Origin: Marimonas arenosa
GTDB taxonomy: Bacteria > Pseudomonadota > Alphaproteobacteria > Rhodobacterales > Rhodobacteraceae
Direction: 5' to 3'
Assembly (NCBI RefSeq): GCF_030848945.1
Contig: NZ_JANHAX010000004.1
Location: 278,001 to 342,000 of the forward strand
Length of the DNA: 64,000 bases
The notes under the pieces: generated by a model
What the model saw: only the letters and a program-made list of their open reading frames with translations
What the model was told of the DNA's origin: nothing
Database searches by the model: none
Made by a program: the position numbers and the translations under genes
Part shown: positions 16,625-24,368 of the stretch, piece by piece
Numbering within the stretch: the stretch's first letter is position 1
How the letters are laid out: every line of letters begins with the position of its first letter

Positions 16625-17221
16625 TCATTTCTCTAACGTTTGAGCCCAAAGAACCGCATCTTCTAGACGGTCATCGCCCCAAAACACTTCGCCGTCGACG
16701 ACGAAGGTAGGCGATCCAAATACTCCAAGTGCCATGGCCTCTTCGGTTACAGCAGAGAGCGCATTTGCGATGCTTTCTGACTGCGCGGCAGCGATAACCT
16801 TGCTGGGATCACAGCCGATTTCTTCAAGGCTGGATGAGAGGTTTGGTTCTTCACCAGCTGGTTCGCCAGCTTCAAACCAGCGCTTGTAAGTGGCCCGAGT
16901 GTAGGCTTCGACCCAACCCTCGTTGACGCCGACCATTGCAACCTGATTGGCCAGAACCAGACCCGGCAAAGGATAAGGAGCCGGTACTTTTGGTGCCAGG
17001 CCGTATCTCTTCGCTCGTCTTTCGATGTCGCGCCACATGTACGCAGCTTTGACCGGTTTGCCCTTGAACGGGATGTTGTTTTGTTCAACCATCACGTGCC
17101 GAACATCAAAAGGCCGCCAACGAAACTTCACATTGTGCGCTCGTTCGACCTCGGGAAGACGCATGACTGTCAGATAGCTGTAGGTGCTACCGATCGAGTA
17201 CCAGAAATCGATTTCTGCCAA
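16625..17221 (-). CDS. DsbA-fold 2-hydroxychromene-2-carboxylate isomerase-like protein (island copy)
   Basis: 198 residues. FWYSIGSTYSYL at the N-terminus carries the SxxS motif of kappa-class glutathione transferase-like isomerases in place of a CxxC; the WRPFDVR and GVFGSPTFVV stretches (cis-Pro) are also family marks. These enzymes use glutathione to isomerise aromatic intermediates; the true substrate here is unknown. A close relative with the same landmarks (EQNNIPF, KPVK-AYMWRDI, WGDDRLEDA) is encoded in the core genome at 55119-55718. The island copy starts 39 bp after a DUF1330 gene on the same strand. Confidence 0.9.
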   Translation of the reverse strand: MAEIDFWYSIGSTYSYLTVMRLPEVERAHNVKFRWRPFDVRHVMVEQNNIPFKGKPVKAAYMWRDIERRAKRYGLAPKVPAPYPLPGLVLANQVAMVGVNEGWVEAYTRATYKRWFEAGEPAGEEPNLSSSLEEIGCDPSKVIAAAQSESIANALSAVTEEAMALGVFGSPTFVVDGEVFWGDDRLEDAVLWAQTLEK

Positions 17222-17260
17222 AGTTGCTCCTCCTGACTTTGCTGTTACGGGCGTTGGCTT

Positions 17261-17548
17261 TTACAGGCCCTCGACGAGGATGAGGTCCGTTTCCGAAATC
17301 CTCTCTCTAACGGCACGTGCTTCTGTGTACGCATCGGACTCGTAGAAAGCCCGAGCCGCATCAATGCTCTCGAACTCAATCACGATGGCCAGCCCCTGTG
17401 CACCGCCCTCACGATGGTCTGGTGATGGGTTCCTAACCAAGACTTTCCCATTGTGCGCTTTGATGGCCGCGCCCGACAGTTGCTTGAACTCCTCAAAGGC
17501 GTCCTTGTCGTGAACACGGATGTGCGCGACCAGATATCCTTTTGCCAT
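17261..17548 (-). CDS. DUF1330 protein (dimeric alpha/beta-barrel)
   Basis: 95 residues from ATG 17548, preceded by GGGAGGAC; longer upstream readings lack a start. The KGYLVAHIRVHDKDAFEEF start, GG/EG-rich loop and FESIDAARAFYESDAY-EARAVRE segment are typical of DUF1330, small ferredoxin-like proteins of unknown role related to EthD and stress-responsive barrels. It probably shares a transcript with the isomerase gene downstream. A second DUF1330 gene occurs at 26928. Confidence 0.9.
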   Translation of the reverse strand: MAKGYLVAHIRVHDKDAFEEFKQLSGAAIKAHNGKVLVRNPSPDHREGGAQGLAIVIEFESIDAARAFYESDAYTEARAVRERISETDLILVEGL

Positions 17549-17586
17549 TATGGTCCTCCCGTATCTTGTTGCTATGCTTTGAAGGG

Positions 17587-17621
17587 TAACTGTAGGGCAA
17601 AGACTGTGTCTACAGCCGTTG
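17587..17621 (+). repeat. GTG-rich repeat array, degenerate copy R3
   Basis: GTAACTGTAGGGCAAAGACTG matches the TTACTGTGGGCAAACAGTG core of the better copies, then decays. It lies in the divergent gap between 17548 and 17650. Short and diverged, hence lower confidence. Confidence 0.45.
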
Positions 17622-17649
17622 CTAGCGAAGTATTGGAAGGGATTGAGAC

Positions 17650-18111
17650 ATGTACACAAAGCTTTTGGCCATCGTGGCGACGCTCGTTTCGAGCGCTGGC
17701 TCGGCAATGGCGGTTTCACCCGAAGCACAACAACTCATCGACCGCGCAGCTGCGGACTGCCAAGCCTTCGAGAACGGTGAGTTCGATCAAGGCGACGCCA
17801 TAACTGAGATTGAACTGCGCTCCCAGTTTGGGGCCGTGTACGCGGAACTTGTGGACGAGAGCCAGTACGCATGTTCATCCGCGGCGTCGCTCTACTGTGG
17901 AACAGGTGGTTGCATGCTTAATCTCATTGTGAACGGTGAGACGATGGCGTGGCAGGCAACTGGTTGGCGGCTCATTGATTGGGGTCCCGACCGTATCCTT
18001 CTTATTGGACGTGACGGAGGTTGGTGTGGCGGCGCTGGCGCAGAGGTGTGCTATGAAGCGCTGGTTTGGAGCAACGGCAAGATATTGACTGTGGGCCCTG
18101 AACCCGAATGA
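17650..18111 (+). CDS. Secreted Cys-containing hypothetical protein
   Basis: 153 residues with a signal peptide (LLAIVATLVSSAGSAMA, cleavage about residue 21). The mature part has several cysteines (ADCQAF, YACSSAASLYCGTGGCM, GWCGGAGAEVCYEA) that should form disulfides in the periplasm. Two short repeated Trp-rich segments surround GWRLIDWG. No domain is recognised. GGAAGGG precedes the start. Single-gene unit in the cassette-like section. Confidence 0.75.
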   Translation: MYTKLLAIVATLVSSAGSAMAVSPEAQQLIDRAAADCQAFENGEFDQGDAITEIELRSQFGAVYAELVDESQYACSSAASLYCGTGGCMLNLIVNGETMAWQATGWRLIDWGPDRILLIGRDGGWCGGAGAEVCYEALVWSNGKILTVGPEPE

Positions 18112-18147
18112 GCGCGCACCGATCTTCAAAAACTCTGGCGTGACACG

Positions 18148-18366
18148 ATGAATGATCTGAACATCATCCTTGAAAGCGAACTCACTTGCCCGAAGTGTGG
18201 ACATAAGGCAATCGAGACCATGCCGACAGATGCCTGTCAGTGGTTCTACGAGTGCACATCATGCAAGGCCATGATCAAGCCGTTGCCAGGCGATTGCTGC
18301 GTCTATTGCTCCTACGGAACCGTGCCTTGTCCGCCGATCCAAGCAGGTGGGTCGTGTTGCGGCTGA
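18148..18366 (+). CDS. GDCCVxC-domain small cysteine-cluster protein
   Basis: 72 residues with two CxxC pairs (CPKC 14-17 and CTSC 36-39) forming a likely zinc ribbon, then the family signature GDCCVYCSYG (48-57) and CPPIQ, and a CCG tail. Proteins of the GDCCVxC family are small metal- or thiol-binding proteins; in some bacteria a Cys of the motif is selenocysteine, here all are TGT/TGC cysteines. No partner is evident; it begins 36 bp after the secreted protein gene and could share its transcript. Confidence 0.85.
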   Translation: MNDLNIILESELTCPKCGHKAIETMPTDACQWFYECTSCKAMIKPLPGDCCVYCSYGTVPCPPIQAGGSCCG

Positions 18367-18381
18367 TCAATGTGCGTGATC

Positions 18382-18427
18382 CAAAACGCTGTGGGGCAGA
18401 ACTGTGTTGCAGTTGCTGTAGCGTACA
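18382..18427 (+). repeat. GTG-rich repeat array, copy R4
   Basis: AAAACGCTGTGGGGCAGAAC followed by TGTGTTGCAGTTGCTG aligns with the first 45 bases of copy R8 with few differences; the right half has been lost. It lies between the GDCCVxC gene and the next methyltransferase gene. Confidence 0.75.
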
Positions 18428-18492
18428 CATCGCAGACGTTGGCCTTCCAAGTGTGCTAGTTAAGATGGCATGCGGCATAGAAGGACTGAGAA

Positions 18493-19290
18493 TTGGTACG
18501 CGAACCATTCTACAAGGCACACTGGCGCGACATCGATCCAGAACGGATGTCAGCCTACAAGGGTGGGTTCCGCTGGGACGACGCGACCGAAGCACTCTAC
18601 GAACCGGCCGGGGTCTCGGTAGGACAAAAAGTTGCAGAATTTGGCTGCGGCCCGGGCAAAATCGCCGTGGAGCTTGCTAACCGGGTAGGAAAAGACGGGC
18701 ATGTTCATGCCATCGACATCAACTTAGAGTTCCTCGCATTTGCCGAACAGAATGCAGCTGAAGCTGGCGTTTCCGAGCGACTAAGTACTCATCAAAGCGA
18801 TGGTGTTGCACTCCCGCTTGCTGACGGGTTGCTGGATCTTGTCACTGCACGCAACACGATCATGTACGTCGACGATCCAGTACAGACGCTACGCGAGTTT
18901 CGCAGAGTACTTCGACCAGGTGGCCTGGCACATGCTATTGACGGCGATTGGTACATGATGGTCGCTGAACCGGTTGAACATGATACTTGGCGTGCATTCG
19001 TGAAAGCCGCATCACACGCCTGCCGCAACTCAGATATGGGCAGGAAGCTCTACCGCACATTCTTAGATGCAGGTTTTGAAGACATTCAGGTGTCGATCAT
19101 TGCGAACGCAGATGTGAACGGTCGTCTTTTGGGAATGGTCCGCAATATGGGAAAGTATGCCCACGAGAGCGGACTGCTTGACGGGACGAAAATCAACAAC
19201 GTTGTGAAACAGGTTGAGCAGGCCCTAGCTTCTGGCTCGTACATGCTGGTGTCACCCCAGTTCATCGTGACAGGTAGAAATCCGGCTTAG
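18493..19290 (+). CDS. SAM-dependent methyltransferase
   Basis: 265 residues from a TTG start at 18493, the only start near AAGGA; this is unusual but in frame and the protein aligns from there as MVREPFYKAHW. Motif I is VAEFGCGPGKIAVEL, motif II HAIDINLEFL, motif III LDLVTARNTIMYVD, followed by RRVLRPGGLA. This is a class I methyltransferase of the ubiE/arsM-like group acting on a small molecule. Flanked on both sides by repeat arrays R4 and R5. Confidence 0.88.
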   Translation: MVREPFYKAHWRDIDPERMSAYKGGFRWDDATEALYEPAGVSVGQKVAEFGCGPGKIAVELANRVGKDGHVHAIDINLEFLAFAEQNAAEAGVSERLSTHQSDGVALPLADGLLDLVTARNTIMYVDDPVQTLREFRRVLRPGGLAHAIDGDWYMMVAEPVEHDTWRAFVKAASHACRNSDMGRKLYRTFLDAGFEDIQVSIIANADVNGRLLGMVRNMGKYAHESGLLDGTKINNVVKQVEQALASGSYMLVSPQFIVTGRNPA

Positions 19291-19371
19291 AGCAGGAACT
19301 TTGGAACGGGTCCGTTTTCACCGTTCTACTTCAGTTGGCACCAACCCAATGCGTTACCCTAAACCGCGTTG

Positions 19372-19438
19372 GAAAACACTGTGGTCGAGAACTGTTTCGC
19401 AGTTACTGTGGGCAAACAGTGTGTTGCGAACACTATGA
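19372..19438 (+). repeat. GTG-rich repeat array, copy R5
   Basis: AAACACTGTGG, AACTGTTTCGC, TTACTGTGGGC, AAACAGTGTGTTGC and AACACTATG succeed each other at 11-14 bp. By eye about 56 of 63 positions are identical to copy R8, although the two lie 9.5 kb apart. Located in the convergent gap between 19290 and 19479. Confidence 0.85.
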
Positions 19439-19478
19439 GAGGCATGCGAAAACGTAGCTTGGAGGTGACGACAAGAAA

Positions 19479-20453
19479 CTACCATTCAAGTCGATAGAGT
19501 CGGTGCTCACCGTCCAGCCCTTTTAAAGCGATATTTACTGGTGAGCCAAACTCGTACTCTTTTGAATTTCCGACCATTGCTCGCGTTGCATCTGATACGC
19601 GAATTTCTCCCGGATCAGCGATAGACGCAATTCGAGCAGCCTTGTTCACAACGGTCCCAAGAAAGTCATCCCCTGCTTCTACTATGTCACCAGTATTGAG
19701 CCCAACTCTGATTGTAAGCTTCGGTTCACCATCCATGCCATCTACCGCTCTCTGGAGTTGTGCAGCTGCTTTCAAAGCACGGCCCGCTGACGTGAATATG
19801 GACATTGTTCCGTCACCCATGGTCTTCACCAAGCGACCACCGAACTGGTTGAGCAAGCTATCGACAAGCTTCAGATGATCGGAAATAAGCCGCGCCCATC
19901 GTTGGTCTCCGACAGCTTCCGCCAACGCAGAGCTGCCTACAATGTCAGTAAACATCACCGTAGCACTGCCTGACGCCTCAAGTTTGAGATCGTCCTTGGC
20001 TACCGTCGCCAAGAAATCGTCATAGGCTTTGTGCACGTAGCCAAAGACTTCTACGTTCGGCACCGGGTTTGAGTTGTGTACATGGGCGATCTTCCAAATC
20101 CCATCCTCTAGCAAGAAGACCATTGATTGGCGCAGCAATACAGGCTGGTCGGCATTCTGGAACAAAACCTCTGCCTTGGACCGAGCCCAACCGAAACTCC
20201 CACATTCCCAAGCATCTACATCAAGTGCTTTCATTACCGAAGGATCGGCTTCGCTCATATGAGCGCCGTATCCTCGTCGTAGATTATCTCCCGCCCAGTA
20301 CTCTTTTTCATCTGTTCCGATGTAGCTAAGAGCATCGCTCTCTGAGAACAGATTGACCGCAGTTTTGGGCTGCTGGTTGAAGATGGCGTGAAGCCAGCGA
20401 CGTACGATTGACTCCAATTCGTAAGATCGGCGTGGCGCGGCATCCATCGGCAT
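19479..20453 (-). CDS. Class III adenylate/guanylate cyclase with N-terminal SnoaL-like domain
   Basis: 324 residues. Residues ~15-135 look like a SnoaL/NTF2-like domain (RRWLHAIFNQQPKTAVNLFSE... MVFLLEDGIWKIAHVHNS). The catalytic domain follows from ~160: VMFTDIVGSSALAE with the metal-binding Asp, GGRLVKTMGDGTM with the second Asp, and LNTGDIVE...GTVVNKAARIASIADPGEI. It is cytosolic with no membrane segment and should make a cyclic nucleotide, perhaps controlled by a small ligand in the SnoaL domain (inference). Transcribed towards repeat R5. Confidence 0.9.
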   Translation of the reverse strand: MPMDAAPRRSYELESIVRRWLHAIFNQQPKTAVNLFSESDALSYIGTDEKEYWAGDNLRRGYGAHMSEADPSVMKALDVDAWECGSFGWARSKAEVLFQNADQPVLLRQSMVFLLEDGIWKIAHVHNSNPVPNVEVFGYVHKAYDDFLATVAKDDLKLEASGSATVMFTDIVGSSALAEAVGDQRWARLISDHLKLVDSLLNQFGGRLVKTMGDGTMSIFTSAGRALKAAAQLQRAVDGMDGEPKLTIRVGLNTGDIVEAGDDFLGTVVNKAARIASIADPGEIRVSDATRAMVGNSKEYEFGSPVNIALKGLDGEHRLYRLEW

Positions 20454-20535
20454 AATTCAAAGCATTTTCTTGCTATTTCGGTGCTAGCGTATCTGCATCA
20501 TGGCGGCCTGTCGATTGGTTGGGTATTGCAAGTGA

Positions 20536-20655
20536 CAACGACTGCTTCATGGTGGAGCAGACATTGCCTGGAATCCTGCCGACGACTGGGATGCGTACGA
20601 ACCAGACGTTCGCTTCGGCTGCGCCAAAGTCGGCTTTCGTTTCAGGGACGATTGA
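20536..20655 (+). pseudogene. Possible C-terminal gene remnant
   Basis: A 39-codon frame without a start codon, ending at TGA 20653-20655, encodes a protein-like tail (GGADIAWNPADDWDAYEPDV then RFGCAKVGFRFRDD). Its composition is more protein-like than the competing frames. It could be the last part of a gene truncated during island rearrangement. No upstream portion is present. Confidence 0.2.
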
Positions 20656-20706
20656 CTGATACCACCCGTTTCAGCAAGCTATTTAGGCGCGGTTGAGGAA
20701 CCCAAC

Positions 20707-21225
20707 ATGACAAAAATAGCTGTTCGGCTAGCAAGCAGCGAAGACGATACTGAGACGGCGCGTGCGCTGTGCCGGGAATGGTTGGATTGGCACTGGGAAA
20801 ACTATCCTCCCGACTGGCCGAAGGGTGACGACCATCCCATGGACCCCGTAGAATTTCAGAAAACCCTGAAAGACTTGCCTAATTTGCATAAGCGCCCCCT
20901 AGGTGGAATTCTGATTGCTTCGGTTGATGGGAAGCCTTGTGGATGTGTCATGTATAGCCAAGCGAGTTCGGGCGTTGCTGAGTTTAAACGAATGTTTGTA
21001 AGTCCCGATGGTCGCGGTCACGGCCTTGGCCGCAAAATGCTTGACCACATGTTTGAGCAGATGGCTACTGACGGGTACACACGTGTCTTCTTCTCTTCTG
21101 CAACCTTTCTGAAGCATGCACGCGCAATGTATGAGAACGCTGGCTTCGTCCCAATGCGACACCCTGCAGGGTTTCCGGATGACTGGCGCGACAAAGTTTA
21201 CTTCATGGAGCGTTCGCTGAACTAG
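20707..21225 (+). CDS. GNAT-family N-acetyltransferase
   Basis: 172 residues. The acetyl-CoA binding motif A is EFKRMFVSPDGRGHGLGRKML, containing the R-G-x-G-L-G loop, followed by YTRVFFSSATFLKHARAMYENAGF, the typical motif B. N-terminal RLASSEDDTETARALCREW is the usual beta1-alpha1 start. Substrate unknown (amine of a small molecule, antibiotic or protein). Its stop lies at the left flank of an IS110-family element. Confidence 0.9.
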   Translation: MTKIAVRLASSEDDTETARALCREWLDWHWENYPPDWPKGDDHPMDPVEFQKTLKDLPNLHKRPLGGILIASVDGKPCGCVMYSQASSGVAEFKRMFVSPDGRGHGLGRKMLDHMFEQMATDGYTRVFFSSATFLKHARAMYENAGFVPMRHPAGFPDDWRDKVYFMERSLN

Positions 21226-21455
21226 TCGCGCAAGGTTCGCGAGTTGACCTTTGCCAATGCCGAGCATCGCGGACTTTCGCCCGCCGCGCAACATAGGTCA
21301 GTCAGGGCTCGGAGCCGCCATTCGCTGCCTTGCAGCGGCATGAAGTGGCCTGAATGACTGCTCAGCGGACAGAGCATGGGTAATCGGGCTGGCCTGATGA
21401 ATGGGTCGAGTTCTCGATAGACTTGCGGCAATTGCTGCAATCTGAGGAGAACGAG
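21226..21455 (+). ncRNA. Candidate bridge-RNA region of the IS110 element
   Basis: In IS110-group elements the left non-coding end, upstream of the transposase, is transcribed as a bridge RNA with loops pairing to target and donor DNA. This 230 bp stretch has no gene and contains several GC-rich dyads, for example CGCGCAAGGTTCGCG at its start and GCTGCCTTGCAGC near 21330. Assignment is by position and family knowledge only; the boundaries are not known. Confidence 0.35.
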
Positions 21456-22490
21456 ATGGATTACTTTGTGGGTTTGGATGTGTCACTGCGGTCGGTTGCG
21501 ATCTGCGTGATTGACGCTGAAGGCAATGCCGTTCTCGAGCGATCGGCCGCATGTGAGATCGAAGACATTGTGCACTGTCTGGCGAGGTTTAATGCATCAG
21601 AACTGCGGATTGGCTTTGAAGCTGGCGCCATGAGCCAACACCTGTTCTTCGGATTGCAGGCGGCAGGCTTGAACGTCGTGTGCATGGAGGCGCGGCAAGT
21701 GAATGCCGCGCTTTCGGCCATGCGCAACAAGACCGACAAGACAGATGCACGGGGGATCGCCTACGTACTTCGTTCTGGCTGGTTCAACCCTGTCCACATG
21801 AAGAGCCGGGAGGCACATGCCGTCCGTGCGTTACTGAGCAGTCGAAAGGCAGTTCAGCGAAAATGCATTGATCTGGCGAACGAGATACGCGGACTGTTCC
21901 GGATCTTTGGGTTGCGCCTGCCATCTCGTGTCGATCAGGCGTCCTTTGATGAGAGGGTGCGCCCCATCATCGAAGCAGACCCGGACCTGTCACATGCCTT
22001 GCTGCCGCTGTTGGACGCCCGCGCGGTGCTCTTTGCCACGTACCGGGAACTGGATAGACGCGTCAAGCAAGCTGCCAGCCATGATGAGACCTGTCTGCGC
22101 TTCATGGCGATCCCCGGCGTGGGGCCGATTGCTGCCCTGACCTTCAAGGCGGCAGTGGATGATCCCAAACGCTTCACCAGTTCAAGGACCGTCGCCGCGC
22201 ACTTTGGCCTGACACCGAGGCGCTACCAGTCAGGGGAGATGGACAACCCTGGCCGTATCTCGAAAGCAGGTGACGCGGATGTTCGATCCGCGCTCTACGC
22301 GGCAGCGAACGCGATGATGATGCGATCCGTCGCCAGCTCTGAAATCAAGAGCTGGGGTCTTCGGCTCATGCGCCGGAAAGGCCGCCGCAGAGCCGTCGTC
22401 GCCGTTGCCCGCAAGCTTGCTGTCGTCATGCACCGCATGTGGGCAGACAACACCGAGTTCCGTCAGAGACCGTTGGAGGGCGCCGTATGA
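21456..22490 (+). CDS. IS110-family DEDD transposase
   Basis: 344 residues from ATG 21456, behind GAGGAGA. The N-terminal RuvC-like DEDD domain begins YFVGLDVSLRSVAICVIDAEG (first Asp), continues with RIGFEAGAMSQHL (Glu) and DKTDARGIAYVLRSGWF (Asp pair). The C-terminal transposase_20 domain has IPGVGPIAALTFKAAVDD and FGLTPRRYQSGE-DNPGRISKAGD with the catalytic Ser region. The frame is intact, so the element may be active. Confidence 0.95.
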   Translation: MDYFVGLDVSLRSVAICVIDAEGNAVLERSAACEIEDIVHCLARFNASELRIGFEAGAMSQHLFFGLQAAGLNVVCMEARQVNAALSAMRNKTDKTDARGIAYVLRSGWFNPVHMKSREAHAVRALLSSRKAVQRKCIDLANEIRGLFRIFGLRLPSRVDQASFDERVRPIIEADPDLSHALLPLLDARAVLFATYRELDRRVKQAASHDETCLRFMAIPGVGPIAALTFKAAVDDPKRFTSSRTVAAHFGLTPRRYQSGEMDNPGRISKAGDADVRSALYAAANAMMMRSVASSEIKSWGLRLMRRKGRRRAVVAVARKLAVVMHRMWADNTEFRQRPLEGAV

Positions 22491-22804
22491 ACTGAACCTT
22501 CGACAATCAATGACGGGATCGTCCCTCACCGGACGAGGTCTGCGGATGACGCCGAAAATGGCTGCTGCGCCACTCGAAGCGCGAGACTAAGCTGGGCGCT
22601 CCGCGACCGATCCGACACATGGATGCAGCGGTCCAATCGAACCGGACCAACAATGACTGCGAAGAGAAGCTTGACCCGGATGAGAGACCAGATCCCCAGA
22701 GACGGAAATGAAACGATGAAATGAACTTGACCCAAACGCCCGATTAGAGAAGCTGCCGTTTTGCATTTTCAGTCGCCTACGTGGCCCCTTAAAGAACAAC
22801 AGCC

Positions 22805-23701
22805 TTACGGTTCTCGGTGCTCACCCCAGTTTAGCCAAGCGGCATCTTCGGGCGACAGAAGAGAAGCGCAACGGTCGTAATAACTCGCGATGTCATCATC
22901 GCTTAGACGACCTTTCCACTTGTTGGATGTCCCCGATGCAAAGAACTTGGCCTGATCCACGAAGGGTGAAGCCTCGGCGAAGCGGTTTTCGCTGGCTTCG
23001 GCTACCTTGCGCATGCTCGCAAAGGTATTCGCCTCCGTTATTTCAGCCAAAACCTTCGATGAAAGATCAATCTTCAAAATGTCGGCAATGCGCTCAATCT
23101 GGCCGTGAAGGTCCCTGCTCAGATCGGCGTAATGGAAGAAATGAACATTTCCTTTGTCTTCGCGGGCCCGGGCCTGACGGTAATGATGGACTATGGAAGA
23201 TACAGTCATGATGTCCGTACCCGCATCGGTCAGAGGTCCATCGAGGAACTGGCAGAAGCCATCTTGGATATCTTCGGGAAACATCTCTGCCAGAGGACCT
23301 GAATCTTTCATGTTCTCAACATGGCTGCGAAACGAGAAGTGCGCATCCACAGGATGACGATATACAACGATATAAGTCGGCTCTGCGCCGTATGAGATGC
23401 CGTCCATGGGCGTATGGCTCTTCAAGCAGCGTCGACGTGTCAGGCTGGCTTGCTTGGCCGCGATCGCTTTTCGGTCCCGAAACCCGCAGTCAAGCCAGGG
23501 CGCCTCGTCTCGGCCACCTGCTTCGGGCACGACCTTGCCGTGTATCAGCATCATGACGATGTTCAGCGTCCAGGTGGTTCCGCATTTGGGAGGCGTGCAC
23601 ACAATCACGTCGTTGGACCGGAGTTCGAATGCCTCCCAGATGTCGGTGTTCGTTACTGGGCCAACATAGTCGCGGAGACGTTCTGTTCGAACTTTCTGCA
23701 T
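22805..23701 (-). CDS. Sulfotransferase (PAPS-dependent)
   Basis: 298 residues. The 5'-phosphosulfate loop is TPPKCGTTW (36-44) and the 3'-phosphate site is VVYRHPVDAHFSF; the C-terminal GTSNKWKGRLSD corresponds to the GxxGxWK motif. This cytosolic type (sulfotransferase_1) moves a sulfo group from PAPS to a hydroxyl of a small molecule or lipid. Substrate unknown. Lone gene between the IS element and a cupin gene. Confidence 0.92.
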   Translation of the reverse strand: MQKVRTERLRDYVGPVTNTDIWEAFELRSNDVIVCTPPKCGTTWTLNIVMMLIHGKVVPEAGGRDEAPWLDCGFRDRKAIAAKQASLTRRRCLKSHTPMDGISYGAEPTYIVVYRHPVDAHFSFRSHVENMKDSGPLAEMFPEDIQDGFCQFLDGPLTDAGTDIMTVSSIVHHYRQARAREDKGNVHFFHYADLSRDLHGQIERIADILKIDLSSKVLAEITEANTFASMRKVAEASENRFAEASPFVDQAKFFASGTSNKWKGRLSDDDIASYYDRCASLLSPEDAAWLNWGEHREP

Positions 23702-23879
23702 TTCAATTTACCCCTGCCGGTACCTCACATTAGCCGCGCAACATCAATCCGAAAAGCGATTTGAAAGTACGGGCGGGGCAACTAGCGGTCATTGCGCACC
23801 ATTTCGAAATCAATCTACTCCAGCGTTGATTGAGAGAAAGTACAAATGCCATAATCCTCTAAACGAGGGAGGATAGCTG

Positions 23880-24293
23880 ATGTGGAAACCACTTGTATTG
23901 GCTTGTGTACTTGTCGCAGGCAGCGCCGAAACGGCGTTGTCGCACGATGTGCAGGACCCGTCGACGCTTCAAAAACCGAACATACGGGATTTGCTATCGA
24001 CTTCGTTGGAAAGCGCCGAAGGCCTTGAGGTGATCGTAAGCCATGTTGCCCTACCTGCCAATGTAACCTTGCCCATGCATTGGCATCCCGGAGAAGAATT
24101 TGCCTACATATTGCAAGGAAGTGTGACCCTCATCTTAGAGGACGAAGGTGAGCACGAAGCCTTTGCGGGCGACGTGGGCGTCGTACCGCTGAAAAAAGTT
24201 CATACAGCCCGATCAGGAAAAGAAGGAGCAACCATCTTGGTGTTCCGGGTTCATGAGGCGGGGGAACCCGGCAGGATTTTGGTTGGCGACTGA
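23880..24293 (+). CDS. Secreted cupin-domain protein
   Basis: 137 residues with a signal peptide (LVLACVLVAGSAETALS, cleavage near residue 21). The cupin motif 1 is PMHWHPGEEFAYILQG (H67, H69, E73) and motif 2 contains FAGDVGVVPLKKVHTA with a further His, sufficient for a metal site. It is probably a periplasmic metal-binding protein or dioxygenase-like enzyme; cupins of this length are often annotated without function. Confidence 0.88.
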   Translation: MWKPLVLACVLVAGSAETALSHDVQDPSTLQKPNIRDLLSTSLESAEGLEVIVSHVALPANVTLPMHWHPGEEFAYILQGSVTLILEDEGEHEAFAGDVGVVPLKKVHTARSGKEGATILVFRVHEAGEPGRILVGD

Positions 24294-24368
24294 TCCTTCG
24301 AACCAAGCCTGTGCACAGACCGACAGTTGGATGGGCACAAGCTTCAAGCGGCAAGGCACTTTCTGCGC

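Larger units (their letters stand above)
21226..22790. mobile_element. IS110-family insertion sequence (approximate limits)
   Basis: The transposase gene (21456-22490) is flanked by about 230 bp upstream and 300 bp downstream without genes. IS110 elements have no terminal inverted repeats and make short or no target duplications, so exact ends cannot be read; the limits given are those of the neighbouring genes. Members of this family carry a structured non-coding region at one end that gives a bridge RNA. Confidence 0.7.
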
